Shown here: positions 24,301 to 38,100 of the stretch, piece by piece | Numbering within the stretch: position 1 is the first letter of the stretch | How the letters are laid out: each line of letters opens with the position of its first letter | NCBI GenBank assembly: GCA_010279815.1 | Contig: QEOQ01000206.1 | Span: 610,147-674,146 of the forward strand | DNA: 64,000 nt | Direction: 5' to 3' | DNA from: Brachionus plicatilis | Lineage: Eukaryota; Rotifera; Eurotatoria; Ploima; Brachionidae | The notes under the pieces: model-generated | Told to the model about the DNA's origin: nothing | The model's database searches: none | The model's input: the letters and a program-made list of their open reading frames with translations, nothing else | Position numbers and translations under genes: made by a program

Positions 24301-27261
24301 AATTTTCCCCCCGTAAAAATTCCCCCGTAAAGTTTCCCCCTTTTTTTTTTCCCCCGTAAATTTTTCCCCTTTACAGAAATTCCCCTTTTTAAAAATTTAA
24401 TTCTATGAACAATATTATTTTTTTAAATCTTCTTTAGAAAAAATTTTACTGGTCACAATATTTAATTTGATTTTTGAAAAAACAGACAAATAAATATATT
24501 ATTTGATTATATTCTTAAATTTTTAAAATGTTAAAAGTTAAATTTGTAAACAAAAAATTTCAAATTTCAAATTTGAATTTTAAAATAAATATAAACTATA
24601 AAAAATGAAATTATCGAATTTACTTAAATTTTTACGAGTTTTTAAAATTTTTACGAGTAAATATTAATTAATTGAATTAGCACAAAGGTGTTTATCAGGA
24701 ATTATTGAAGATAAATATGTCGCTTTTTTTAACTTTTTTTTAGCGTAATCCTAAAACTATAAAGTGATTTTTAATTAGATCATTTTATTATTTTTCGCTT
24801 TTTTTTCAATTTAATTACTCAAAAATGTTTAAAAATGATAATTTATTTGATTAATTATAAAAGAAGAATTTTTTTATAGGGGAAATCAATTAAGAGGGAA
24901 AATTAATAAGGGGGAAAATTTGGAGTGGGAAAATTTAAAGGGGGAATATCCATGTAGAATCTTTAATTATCACTTCAAAATTTCTTGATTAAAATATACT
25001 GTATAGAACTTGTAAAAAAAAGAAGCTCAATGTTGGTAATGGCAACTAAAAGCGCTCAAAATTAGATGACTTCTTTAAAAAATAGATTAAATTTCAATCA
25101 ATTATTTTATTTATAGATAGCCCGTTTGCCATCAAAATAATAGACACAAATTTGGTGATAGCCCAAGGCAAAGGTCTGAACTCAGCGGCAGTAAATTCGC
25201 CCTCTTCATTTGAAATACTGACCGGAAATGCTGGCGGTGGATCGCTGAGAGCCACAATTACAGGTCCCAAGGGAGAAAACATTCCATTAAAGCTAATTCA
25301 ACAATCAAATGGAGACTACACATGCGAGTTCACACCATATTCAATTGGGTCTCACCGGGTCGACGTTCTTTATTCAAATCAGCCCATTTCTGGCAGCCCC
25401 TTTTTCCTCAAAGTTTTCGATCCTCAGTCGGTCGAAATTACCAATTTGCCTAGTGAACTAAACATCGAGGCAACCAACCTAATCGAGGTTGATTTGACCA
25501 AAGCTGGCAGTGTGAACTTTGATGTTAAAGTAACCTCACCGACCGGCCTGGACGTGCCAGTGAACATCGAAGGCCAAGGTCTCAAACAAATAATTTTTAC
25601 CCCTAAAGAATATGGTTCGTACAGAGTTTCCATGCTGATTGATGGTCAAAATTTAATCGGCACTCCGTTGTATTTGAATTGCACAGATGCAGTGTTGCCA
25701 AATGCACACGGAGACGGTCTACTTCATGGCATAGAAGACAAGCCGGCATATTTTTTTGTCGATTCTCAAGGACTTAAAGGAAATCTTGAGGTAAACATTG
25801 AAGGTCCGCAGCATTTTACCAAAAATGTAATTGAGCGTCAATTAGACGGCTCCTACATGGTAAAATATACTCCAGTTGAAGTAGGCAAATTTAAGATTTT
25901 TATTAAATGGAATGGAAAGGAAATAAATGGAAGTCCGTTTGTTTCCTATGTGCTAAATCCAGAAAAGGTCAAAATTGTGGGAGGCTGGCAATCGATTTTG
26001 GACCACAACAATTGCCTGAATTTAAAACAATACGAGGAAAAAGCCATTAACTTTGACACGACCGAGGCCGGTCCAGGCACCCTCACCTGCTCAATTTTTG
26101 CACCCGGAAATACCAAACTTCCGCTCAAGCTTACCAACCAGGGTGCTTTGTACACTTTGAACTTTTCGGCTCTGTACGAGGGCGAGTACAAGATTCACCT
26201 ATTATGGGACAATCAAGCATTGCCCAATACTCCATTAACAGCTCGAACAGCCCAATTGAGCGATTTGAACCGAGTTGAGGTCACTGGCTACGGCATTCAT
26301 GAAGCTAAAATCAACCAAGAGACTGATTTTGTGATTGATGGCTCACGTGCTGGTGATTTGCACGGCTTGCCCGAAATTCGCTTCACGGGCACTCGTTGCG
26401 ACATAGATGTTCGCTTGCAGCAAATAGGCCACAATGTTTACAGATGTAGCTACATTGCGCAGATACCAGGCGCCTATTTGTTGAGTATTAAATGGAACGA
26501 GCGTCAAATTGGCGACTCGCCGTACAAGGTAAATGTGGGCATGAACTCTGATCCGTCCAAGGTGATTGTGAGCGGAGAGGGCATCAAGATGGGAGTCATT
26601 GGTCAAGACATAAAAGCTCTGATTGATACAAGACGGGCTGGACCTGGCGAGCTCACCGCTCACTGCATGGGACCACAAAAAGTCGCTTTTTGTGAATTTT
26701 TCGACCACAAGGACGGCACTTTTACCCTTTTTGTCAAGCCACAAGAAAGCGGTAAACATGTTCTGCAAATAAAATACAATGATGAACATGTGCCGGGCAG
26801 TCCTTTTATAATCAAGATTGCCGGACCTCCCGATTCCAATAAAGTTAAGGTATTCGGACCCGGTATTTGCTACGGAGTTCTGAATAAATTTAAATCAAAA
26901 TTTGTTTGTGAGACTAAAGGTGCTGGTGCTGGACAATTGACTGTTAGAATACGTGGCCCTAAAGGTATTTGAAAATAAAGGAGATTTATTAGAAATTATT
27001 TTTTTTTATTTTAAAGGCGCCTTTCGAGTCGAGATGCAGAGAGAAAGCCAAAAAGACAGAACTATTTATTGTAAATTTGATCCTACTGAGGCTGGTGATT
27101 ATCAAGTAAATGTAAAATGGTCGGGTCAACATGTGCCTGGATCACCGTTTAATGTACACATATTTAATACTGAGGAAGAGTTGGAACAATTTTTGAGATC
27201 ACATCCAGAAGCTGCGTACTCCATTCAGCAACAACAAATGCAAAATCAATTGATTAGCTAG
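15319..27261 (+). CDS. filamin of the FLN-2/jitterbug type: three CH domains and 16 Ig-filamin repeats (1880 aa)
   Basis: Exons: 15319-15730, 15787-15976, 16032-16097, 16159-16372, 16423-16728, 16788-16940, 16989-17120, 17177-17306, 17356-17502, 17550-17732, 20859-21011, 21068-21151, 21214-21351, 21436-22677, 25117-26964, 27017-27261. The sum is 1881 codons with stop, and all phases agree. Residues about 50-161 are CH1 (KWIQIQRNTFTNW, then DLSNGVKLIKL and GNLKLILGLIW). About 171-278 are CH2 (DLNDGLILAGIINYCRPDLF, FPDW). About 277-375 are a third CH (LKWIHQYLP, DWNDGWLLCKLAYKMG). CH1-CH2 bind actin in filamins. A third CH marks Drosophila jitterbug and C. elegans FLN-2. The rod has 16 repeats of about 90 residues with the GEY...V.GSPF signature. 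The last ends NVHIFNTEEELEQFL plus a Gln-rich tail, as in that family. Expected role: actin crosslinking and scaffolding at cortex or muscle. Exon ends were placed by eye. Confidence 0.9.
16941..16988 (+). other. GC-AG intron in filamin gene A
   Basis: Between the two halves of the first Ig repeat no GT donor fits. Using GCAAGA at 16941 and AG at 16987-16988 joins GIFE to LNVVCDDKM in phase 0 and gives exactly the length of the corresponding human filamin segment. Reading through instead reaches a stop within a few codons. Confidence 0.75.
19787..19868 (+). CDS. candidate alternative first coding exon 1 of filamin gene A
   Basis: ATG at 19787 opens 27 codons (MYSYRYEKRIKYYGHTSNSN and a Ser-rich end), with an in-frame TGA 45 bp upstream. 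It ends in phase 1 at a GTAAT donor and joins exon 20859 in frame (DSSG then SPIDF). Composition is coding-like and clearly unlike the surrounding intron. A transcript from here would lack all CH domains and start inside Ig repeat 3, giving a rod-only filamin. Confidence 0.6.
20653..20788 (+). CDS. candidate alternative first coding exon 2 of filamin gene A
   Basis: ATG at 20653 opens 45 codons (MRNSGIENFSENYYITYSHN, then a Ser/Pro-rich end LPPEPLIE) and ends in phase 1 at a GTAACC donor, only 70 bp before acceptor 20858. The phase matches, giving ERSPIDF at the join. It is the second independent exon with the same phase and partner, which makes chance unlikely. It would also encode a CH-less filamin. 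Confidence 0.6.
23901..24270. mobile_element. palindromic MITE, copy 1 (about 370 bp)
   Basis: The ends are inverted repeats (left GGTTTTGTGAAATTCAGTAC, right complementary to AAAGGGTTCTGTGAAGTTAA). The whole left arm, including TTAATTCTGTGAATGC and CATTCAAAGTTGCATCAA, recurs inverted in the right arm with few changes, so the element can fold on itself around about 24085. The same element occurs at 53581-53945. It encodes no protein, so it would need a transposase in trans. Confidence 0.9.
24283..24951. mobile_element. foldback element with C-tract and G-tract arms
   Basis: The left end (24288-24392) has eight or so runs of 4-6 C, mostly TTTTCCCCC with GTAAA spacers. The right end (24878-24948) has matching G runs (AGGGGGAAAA type) in inverted order. 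In such an AT-rich genome these arms stand out strongly. The interior is AT-rich noncoding. The layout fits a foldback transposon or MITE abutting the neighbouring MITE. The right arm has four G runs with short loops and could form a G-quadruplex. Confidence 0.7.
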
Positions 27262-27850
27262 ATATGTGTGTTCGAATGTTGATGTTTTTTTTTATAAATT
27301 AAATTAGATGTTAATAGAATAACAGTAAAACTAAAATGAATCGATTGTCCTTTAGTGTGATGCTTAAGCTATGGATTAATTAATCAACGAATTTCTGAAA
27401 TAATTTTAAAATTAATTTATCTAATTTTTTTTTTAATTCTAAAAGTTTTATTTTATAATTTTTATTCAATCTTAAAAATCAAAAAAAATTAATTCTATAA
27501 AAATCTTGCGGTCCATTTACATTTTATACAAATTTTTTTAATTAATAAAATATGATCAAAAAATATTTTGATTAAAAATATATTTATCTTTATATTAAAT
27601 GTAAATTATTAAAAATAATCAAAATTAAAAACATTTAATCAATCAACACTCAATAAAATTAAATTAATAAGTTTATTCAAACTGCTTACAAATTTGTGAA
27701 ATTTAGTGAAAATAAGTAAATATAGGATAACAAAATTTTTATTTCAACCATAATTAAAAAAGAGTTATTAATGGCTTTTATTTTTCTTTTCCTGTACAAT
27801 TGACAATAAAAAATATTTTTTACACTCAGGGTTCCAAAAATTTTTTTTTT

Positions 27851-28463
27851 TTATTCTTAAAAATTAATATTACTTTCTTGATATTTATTATATATATAAG
27901 AATATTTTTTGACTTTTGAACAACTCTGATCAAAACCATCAAAAGGTTCAAATTTAAAAAAGACCTTGTAAACCATCTGAAGAAAAGTCGGCTTTAAACT
28001 TACAAATATTTTTTTATTTTTGCGTCAAACAATTTTTAAAAAGATTTATTTACACTAATAATTAGAGAATTTTCGAGGGCATAGATTACGAATTTTGCGT
28101 CAAAAATGTGAAATTCAGATAGCACTAAAGTTTTGAATTTCGTGAATCTTATAAAAATAATTAATTCAAATATCTTAAAAATTACTGAATCTAAATAAAA
28201 TAAAATAAGCGAAAGGCATGTTTTAACATTTTAGCTTATTAAATGCTGTCTAATTATTAGTGTAAATAAATCTTTTTAAAAATTGTTTGACACATAAATA
28301 AAAAATATTTCAGAGTTTAAAGCCAACTTTTCTTCAAATGGTATACAAGGTCTTTTTTAAACTTGAATTTTTTGATGATTTTGATCAGAGTTGTTCAAAA
28401 GTCAAAAAATATTCTTAATTTAATAAATATCAAAAAAGTAATATTAATTTTTAATAAGAATAA
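27851..28463. mobile_element. foldback element with about 215-bp arms
   Basis: Left arm 27851-28065 and right arm 28250-28463 are inverted copies at high identity (for example TTTTGACTTTTGAACAACTC at left against its complement at right), separated by about 184 bp. No coding sequence. It lies in the spacer between the two filamin genes, 590 bp after the stop of gene A. Confidence 0.85.
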
Positions 28464-31400
28464 AAAAACAAAAATAAACTTACTTCATTTTAAATCGATG
28501 TTAAATTAAATTTTTTGTTTGAGCAATTAAGATAGCTAAAAATTGTACATTAGATAAACAAAATTTTATTAAATGAATAAAAAATTTTTATGACTTGCAA
28601 TTTAGTTATCTAGAAAATAAATTATAGTATTCATCGTTTTTGACTGATATACTATTGAAATAAGTAAAAATTAACAAAATTTGCTAAACCATTTTTTTTC
28701 TTGAAAAAGGTAGACATTAAGCCAATTAAACAAATCTATTTTGCAATTGAATTTCTGAAAAAGCTTTTAGGTTTTTATTTTTGTAGATAAATTAGAAAAA
28801 AATAATTTAAACATAAAATAGAAATATAAAATATAGAAGAATTTAAATAAAAATTGTCAAATTATGCTGCTAAAGCATTGAATAAAAATTTAAGAGAATC
28901 AATTTTCTAAATAAAAAAAAAGACAAATTTCAAATCTAAATGAAAATTTTCGTTTAAGGCTTAATAAATTATCAATGGAATGTGGTTTTGATTTCAACTG
29001 ATCAACACGCAAAGACAAAAGTATGGTAATAAAATTTTTAACAGTATTTTATGTCTCTAAGATCAATATTTAAACTATTTTGTTTAATTTAGAATTTCGC
29101 AAAAGCACAATTTTAATTGTTTATTTAAATTTTATGTGAATCTAAAACTACTTATTTAATCAATTTTTTAGCAAATTAATCATTATTTTTTTTGGTAAAA
29201 AAGGTCATCAAGCAAAAAAAAGATAAAATATTTTTCTAAAACAATTAAGGCCAATTTTTCTTTTCGTGTAGAATAATCATAGATTTTCATCCAGAAAATA
29301 GATTAAATGAAAATTACCTTTAAAAAAAATAAATTAAAACTTAATTTAGATCCTAAAAATTTTAATAAGTTTTTTCCCCAGAAGTTTCTTCTTATTCAAT
29401 TATTGAAATTTTAGTTAAGTAAAAATGTTTTAAATATTTTTAATATATTTCAATTGACTAAATTTTATTTTATTGTTTTTCTAGCGTAATTTGGCTTATA
29501 AATAACGATTTTTTGAATAGTTTAAGTATTTTCATTTAATTTTTGAATAATGTTAATGCCGGTTCAATAATTAAACCGTCAATTAATCTTATTAAATTGT
29601 CAGCATTCAATTTATTTTCCAAGTATTTATTGAAATGGTTTAAGTTTTTTATCTATCAGTTTATCTTTAAGGGGTCAAAGCTCCTACAGATTAAAGATAA
29701 AATTAGTTAAACTTTTACCGGTAACTCATTTCATTTTAAATACTTCTTTGCTTTACTTTATTATTAAATTATTTTATATAATAAAAATAAGCCTTATTTC
29801 TATTGCAAAAAATAAAGAAAAATTAAAAAAAAAAAAGAGAAATAGTAAGGTAGCATCTGAATACACAATGAAGTCAAGTATTCGATATATTTATTCGAAG
29901 CTCTTTTAATTGTAGTTTTTTATAGGATTTTTAATTATTAATATCTTAATTTAGGATTAATAATTTAAAATCTAAATAAAAGCTCATAAAACCAACAGAA
30001 TAAAACGGACCATTACAGAAAAATATCTTTAAACTAAAAACAAACTTATTTTTGAATTGTAAAATATTTTTGTGACATGTGACAAGTTTAGGAATGTCAT
30101 AACAGCTTTTATTTTTCCAATAAAAAGTTAACAAAATTAAAATCAAAATTTCCTCAAATAAAATACGGCTTAAAACTTAATTTAAAACTCAACATTCAAG
30201 CTTCTTTTTATCTTTCTCACTTTTACTTTTTTCAATAAATGAGAACCCATTTACAATGTTTAAAATATAACCTGCTACTTCAATATAAAGATACATTACT
30301 GCTTTAGTGAGAACTAAAACATCATTGTTTTTGAATTGATAGAGAAATATTAATTAATAACTCAATAATCATATCTATTTGCAAACAGGAATGAGTTTTT
30401 CAACTGTGTTATTTCCATTTAAATACTGATTAACTAATTTTAGACTGACTTTTTTAATTGTTTATTTGCATAGAAATATTATTTATGTTTACAAAAATTT
30501 AAAATAAACTGACCATTTATGTTTTTTACACTGTTTAATTAAGAGTGATGATTAAACTCATTGTATAGAACTCGAAAATAATAATTTCAAAATCACTAGG
30601 TTGATTAGGTGTATTTATGACTCCAAAAAATTATTTGGCCGATTCAATTAAATGGATATTTAAAAAAAAATTTAACATGTGGTTAAATCAAAGCGTGAAA
30701 TCTTTTTTAAAGATGATGAGCTTGTGCTTCTAAATAGGCTAAAATTTAAAATGCAAAGAACAATTTTGATCGATTACAGATAGATACTCTTTTTGATTCC
30801 TAAAAACCTCAAGACAAAGAAGACCTCGTTTAAAAATAAGCAAAGAATTAATCTAATTTTTTGAATTAAATTTTCGAAGATCTTTTACGCTCAGCTGCCC
30901 TTCGAAAACGCTCAAACAACAATATTTTTTTAAAATAAATATCCTAGTTTTTAAAACAATTAATAAATATTTTTTTTAATTGAAAATGTGAATCTTTTAT
31001 CTTAAATCCAGATTTTAGATATATTCCTAAAATAAAAAAAAAAATGTCAATGCCAAAGTACAATAGACTTTAAGATTTAGTTTATTCAATCGCAAAAAAA
31101 ATCGAACTTGGTAAAAATCACAAAATATTTTTTCACCTCCAGTTTAAAATTAAAAATCGAAGGCTAGAGTTAAGTATAGATAACAAAGTGGAGTAAATTT
31201 TAATTAAAAGCCTAAGCTTAAAATTGTTAAGATAGATAGTTAAACTAGGTGAAAGAGTGTATGCCAAAATTAAATGCTTGCAGTTAGCGACTTTAATTTT
31301 AGCAATTCTCACAAACTGGCAAGCATCAATTTAAGCGACCTATTATTCTCGGTCCTCAAATCTTCAAGGTATTGTCAATTGATTTTCTATTAACTCCCTC

Positions 31401-32116
31401 ATTTAATCAAGCGATTTGATTGAATTTAAAAAAAAATTAACCCTTTGATTCACATGCAAAATTTGTAATTTATCCAAGGATAAATTCAAAATTTGTTTGT
31501 CATGAGTTTAGAACCATAAAGTATTTAAGCTGGACGATTTGTTTACATTTTTTATTCAATTAAAATTCAGATGGTTTTTAATTTTTAATTTTTGGTGTCA
31601 TACAGCCTTCTAAATTTTTGAATTGAAATTATCTAGTTTTTTTTCAATTTAAAATAAGCTCAGTTTCAAAAATCTTAAAGAATTACTTCTTTTCCATTCA
31701 CTAACAAGGTATCTTTAGAGTACGTCAATTTTAATTTTAGTTAAAAAGCAAACAATATATCTGTGAGATAAATCTGTGCGGACATATTTAATTTTTGGGA
31801 ATTTAATGTTCTTAAAACAAAATAAACATTTGTCAAAAAGTATTATATTAATAAAAAGGAAGAAAATATTTAAATAAAAATAAACAAAATTAAATTAATC
31901 ATCTAAAGTGATATGAGCATTTATTATTGACTAAATTGGACCAAAAAGTCTCAAATAATTGGAACGTGTTTCTAATAGCCATTAGCTTATTTGAACAATT
32001 TTTCAGTGAAATTTTATCTCAAAATGGATCAGTCATAAATATTATCTTCTACTTTAGATCATGATTCTTTGAGAGAAATTTATTTTTATCATACCAACTT
32101 AATAGTAAATTGTAAC
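28464..32116. other. AT-rich spacer between filamin genes A and B/C
   Basis: 3.6 kb with no supported exon or RNA gene. The region near 31260-31370 is a little less AT-rich but shows no splice-flanked frame. The promoter of gene B/C should be near the right end. Confidence 0.4.
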
Positions 32117-35100
32117 ATGAACTTCATTCCAGGTAGAAAAGAAACATTTTTCATTCTTAAAAATTTTTCATCTTTTTTTTCCTAAAAGTAATCGGTCCAT
32201 TTGACATCAAAATATTTGGTTCACAAAAAGGCTACCTTGGAAAACCGATCGAGTTCGTAATCCGCAACGAAAATGTGAATATACAAGAAATTTTAATTTT
32301 GAGTAATATTTACTAAAAAAATTTAAGATTTAATTTAAAAATTTTCATTTGATCAGATCCGAATGGTAACTCGTCTAGCTGTGACATACTTGATAAACAG
32401 CTGGAGGGTCATTTATCGCTTGAGTTTTTGCCTGATTGCATTGGAACCCATGAAATAAGAATTTTTACCAGTAAAAAAAAACGCGACTTGTACAACTCAT
32501 TTGAATTCTCAATCTACGATTCCTCCAAAATATCAGTTAGATTAAATGGTACTGCCGTGGTTGGCAAAAATTATTTATTTACTGGTACGAGCCATTTTAA
32601 TAATAATTTTATTTGAAAAAAAATTTAATATTTTTACAGTTCAATGTTCGGATCTACCAGAAGGTAATCTTTATGCTTTCATTGAACAAGATGACAGAAA
32701 AATTCGGCCATTGGTAAAAAACATTCAGAAAGATGCAGAATCATTTTGGTTCGAGGTAAGCTTTGTACCCGAGGTGGAATCCATGTGCAAAATTGAGCTA
32801 GAATACGCAGACAAATCCGATAATATTTTGAATGGAAACATGTTTAGAATAAACGCCAAGGCATTAGATTTTTTAGTAATTCCATTTCCACTAGTGCCTT
32901 TTCAAATGAATACAGAATCTTCTTTTAAAAGTAAAATAAATTAAGAAAAAATATAAAAAAAAGCTACATTTTATTCAAAGTTAAAATTTTGAGGAAATTT
33001 GTCAGCAATTTAAAAGTGTACATCAAGTCTACAATAGACCCAAGTGACCAGCAAGAATGCAAATTGGTCTTATTGGAAAAGGATTTTTATCAAATTTTTT
33101 TTATGCCCAAAAGTATAGAGAGACACTTTGTCGAAATTTATTTTGGCAATCAGCTAATAAATTCTGGTAAATTAAGATTTGAAAATCATACCCAAAAATT
33201 TTGGTTTTAATTTAAGACCGGCCCATAAAACTTGACATTTTCGATGTTTCAAAGATATATGCCATAATGCCCGATAAAATCAACTTTGGTGAATTGAATA
33301 CGTTTATTGTGGACACATGTGGAGCTGGAGAGGGAAATTTAGAAGTTATCATAAAAGATGGCTTTGATACTTTAAAAGCACAACTGCTTAAAAGAGAAAA
33401 ACGTCGATTCGAAATTGGGTTTTTAAGTGAACGGAACACCAAACATGATATCCAAATTGTTTTTAATGGTATTTCTATAAAAGGTATTTTAAAAAAGATT
33501 TTTTCTTTCAAAAACAGTAAAATAAAATACTAAGACTCACCATTTGTTGTTTTACCGGAGTATGCAATTACAAAGTCAGAGGAAAATCTAAATGAAATAT
33601 CAAATGAAGACATATCGGTAATTGAGGGTGGCCCCATAGAGAATATACAATGTAGTGAAAAAATGTGGTTTATTTACGATATTCATGGTCCCCAGTATTG
33701 TGATGCTCAATTTTTGATTACAGGTAAACTTATTTTACTTTAATAATATTTCAATATTTAATTTTGCATATTATTTAGTAAGTAAAGACAGAATTTTTTT
33801 AAAATTATTTTAAATTACTTGATCCTGATTTAACTTACACTTGATTTGTATTTAGGATAGTCATTAGATAAATTTTTAATTTCATTTCGAAAATTAGCCT
33901 GAAAGAATTTGTAAAGAAAACAAATTTTTTTTTTTTTTTAAAAATTAAATGTTTTTTATAATCAAACAGCTTGAATAATTAAATTTTCTAATTTTTTTCC
34001 ATCAAATATTCCAGTTTTTTCCATTAATGTTGAAATACCGAGACAAAGGTCTAAATCTTTATTTAATCATTTGTTTGAGAAAAATAATCAAATTATATTA
34101 TAATTACAAATTATGAAAGAAGGGAAATTTCGAAGAATCTTAATAGAACTGATAGATTATTGAAAATTTTAACTCTTCCAAAATAAAGACTAAGAAGTTA
34201 ATCAGATTGTTATGAAGTAGGAAAAAATTAAATTCTTAACTAAAAATTTTCAAATGTTCTGATATTCTTACTTAAATATGGGCTTAAGATCTTGATTCTC
34301 AAACATAACCACGCTTGAATCAATTTTCAAATAATTTTCTTGACCTAACTAGAAATTATTTAAGGAATTCAATTAATATTTTAAACTAATGCACTGGTTA
34401 AGAGTTTTGATTTTAGATTTCGACGATTTTTCTTTTTTAGACCACGAAGTTTAAAAATTTTCGATTAACTTCGGAGTAAATTTAAAAGAAAAACAAAACT
34501 TATTCATTGAAAAAAAAAATTGTCTTTAGAAAATCGATTTTACTAATACTAAACTAGAACTAATTTAAAGCTATCTTTTTTTTGAAAAAAATTCAAAATA
34601 TTCATTTCATTTTTTTATTTAATTGAATATCTAAAATTTCTAAAATTCATAACAAAAAAATAGAATAAATTGAAACGAATTTCCAAGATTTAAATACTTA
34701 GAAATACAAATAGCTAAAATAAAAATTTAATCACAGAAAGAAAATATATTTTTTTAAAATTAAAGAGATTTGATTAATTTAATAAAAATACATATGCTTA
34801 AACTAATAATTTTTTTTGTAAACATCTCAATGATAAAATTTTTTAAAAGTCATATTTGTTTCTTGAATTAGCATTTGGCCAAATATTATGTCAAATTTTA
34901 GTTCAATAAAAAAAATAATCAATTACTCATTTGGAAATATTTGAGTGATGTTAAAGAATTTCTTTCATATTTGTTCCCAATTTTATTTGAATTTTAAAAT
35001 AACATTCAAAAAGTAAACTCTTTTAGACATTTAAAATTTTTGATAAATAGATGACACCAACTTGCATTTAAAACATACCAAAATTCAGCTTGATGATGGT

Positions 35101-38100
35101 CGTTGGCGAGTAGAATTCATTCCAATTAACACAGGGATACACAAAATTCAAAGAATAATTCAAACCAATAGCTCTTCCCAAGTTCGGACACTCTCAAAAA
35201 TAAACGTTGTTCATTTTAGTACTCAGAGATCGGTTTACGGATACAAATTGTATAGTAAAGAAGAGTCCGTACAGTTGGTCTTTGACGCTGCAGATTACAA
35301 AGTGAACGACATCTGCATTCAAATTAAAGACCCTAGTGAAAAAGTACTGGAGAGATACGAATGCAAATATTTGTCTGATTATTTAGCAATCAAGTTTAGG
35401 CCGAGGCTGACAGGAGTCTATTTTATAAATTTTTTCGATAGGACTTCTCATAAAATGATTGCGTCAAGTCCATACAAACTTATTGTTCACGAACCATTCA
35501 GAGAAATAATGAGGTATTACTGAAAAAATTTATTTTTGGCAGCAATAAATTTTAACTAATTTTTTAACAAGATCATCAGGAGTCTATGATCTAACAAGGC
35601 TGATAATTTTGGCAAAAAATTTTGATAAAGAATTCAAGTTAAATCAATTTAATGTCATTGTTTACGGTGATTAAATTTTATTTAATTAAAAAAAAAAATT
35701 TAATCTTATTTTTTAGATATGCATCACTTTACCGTAAGAAGTTGTATTTTTTTCAACAAAAATAAAGATTTGGTGGTTGAGTTTGTGTCCAGAACGGAAG
35801 GTATGCACAAAATCTATTTGTATATAGACAATGATTTGGTGGATGATAGCCCATTTTATGTTTATGTAAACGGAGAAAGTCAAGTGTCTAATAGCCTGTC
35901 GACCCTTTTCTCTCCATTTACCACATTCAAGACTTCACTCAACAACATGTCCATGTTTAACTCGCAGTCGTCGAACGAGCTAAACGCGTCCAATTCAAAT
36001 TCACGTAGCCAAATTGATTCAACAAGCACTACAATTTCGCTGACCACTCAGCCAAACATAGCCCATGGTTCTATAATATGTGCCAAAAAAAACGCACCAT
36101 TTCATTTTGTAATTCAAAACAAAAATTTACAAGGATTGTGCGTTTATGGTATTTTAAAATTAAGTAAATTTTTTTATCAAAATAATTAATTTTTTTTTCA
36201 AGATCCATTAAACGAGCCAGTAAGCTTCAAATTAACTGAAGACGAGCATGAAAATGGGTCAGTTGCCATTATACCTAAACTCGAGGGTGAGTTGCCAATT
36301 TGTAATAGATATTTGTCAACAAAATATTTGAGTAATAAATGCTCAAATTTGTTATCAAATATTTTTTACCCCTAATTGCCTATGTGCAAAAAATGAGAAC
36401 TTTGAATTTTAGGTACCCATAAAATTGCTGGATTAATCGAAGGCAGAGACTTCGAAGCGCACATTTTCGTATTGACAAAACCTGAATATGAAAGTCTTTT
36501 CCAAATGGACAACTACACTACTGAGAATATTGTGGAAAAGCCTTATGTTATCACATTAAAAGAGCCAAATTTAGAAGTAGATGTTTACGGTTAGAATTTT
36601 TCTTTTTTTTTTAAATTCAAATTTAAAAAAAAAAAAAACTAATTTATTTTAGACCCGTTGGGAGAAAGAGTAGATGTTCGTTATTCGGCCGACAACTTGG
36701 CCACGTTTGTGCCAAGAACAACTGGTTTTTTTAAAATTTACATCAGTGACTACCATGGACCAGTTCTAGGGAGTCCATTCTACGCTCTTATCCATTCGAA
36801 CAAAAGTCCGAGCTGCATCGAATCAAGCGGCATTAGGGACAGTGTTTTGAATGAGGAAACAACTTTTATCATTCGCAACAAAGAATTAGAAATTGATGTT
36901 TTAATAAGAGGTGGATTTAATTTTTTTTTGTTTTATTTATTTTTGAATCAATAAAATTTTAGACCCTTATGAAAAAAAATTGTTGCTTAGAAAAAGGCGG
37001 ATTCGGCAGGGATTCTTGCAAGTCTGGTACACCCCGCAGATAATCGGCCCGCATGAGATTTTTGTTACAAGAAAAGGTATTAAAGTTCACACGGAACCGA
37101 TTGTAATTTTTGTCTCCGATCCGAACAGAGTGAAAATAGAAAATTTAAAAAAGAATGCAACTATTAATCAAGCGTTTTCTTTTAACATTGATGCAACTCA
37201 GGCTGGCGAGGGCTTCATTCGAGTAAACATAAAAGGTATTCATTTAGATATTGTTAAAACAAAAAGGCTTTTACATTTAATTATAAGATCCCAAATTTAA
37301 TGACATTTTACCTGAGATAAATGAGTTGGATGATAGAAAGTATTTGGTTAGTTTCATACCGGAGATACAAGGTAAATAAATTCACTTTTAAAAAAATATA
37401 CATATTTTTTGGAAATTTGAAGTTTATGATCAAAAAGATCAAACCAAGTTTAAAATGTGAAATAAATTGTTATTTTTTAATAAAATAAATGCAAAGATAC
37501 ATTTTTGGATTGAACATTTTTTGCTAAATAAAAAGATAAACTCTGCAATATCAAAGTGCTGATTGCAGAGTGCACATGATCGAAATGATACTATTTTAAT
37601 TTTTTACAGACATTTGCAGATTTTACCTTAAGATTTAAAAAAGTATGTTAAATCAAAAAATGCATCAAAATTACAATTTATTTAATAGTTTAAGCTTTAT
37701 TTAATCATTTTGAGAATCAAAAATTGATCATTAACTTCAAATTGCCTAATTTTTTTCTGTTGCTTTAACAAAATTTTGTTTTCTACTAGTTTGAAAATTA
37801 GATTTAGGATACAAAAAATTTAGCGAAAATGGAAGTTATAGACATAATAATTTTGGATTCAGTATGTAAAAATATTGGATAATTTCTCATGAGCTTTTTT
37901 TGTGAGAGTAAATGGTCCAGTGAATGAGTTATGACCATTTAACCAACTCAAATAAAAAGCCTTTTGATTGAAAAATTTATTAATGAGAATCCATTTATTA
38001 TTAATTTGAATTGATAACAATTTTGCTCGTTATTGTACAACACTTTCAATGTACCATTAAAAAATTTACCAAAATTAGCTTAGTTCAGCGAGCATCAAAC

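Larger units (their letters stand above)
22678..25116 (+). other. 2.4 kb intron of gene A carrying two foldback elements
   Basis: GT-AG, phase 1 (join KNSPFAIK). It contains the MITE at 23901-24270 and, next to it, the C/G-tract foldback element at 24283-24951. The rest is AT-rich without coding signal. Confidence 0.7.
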
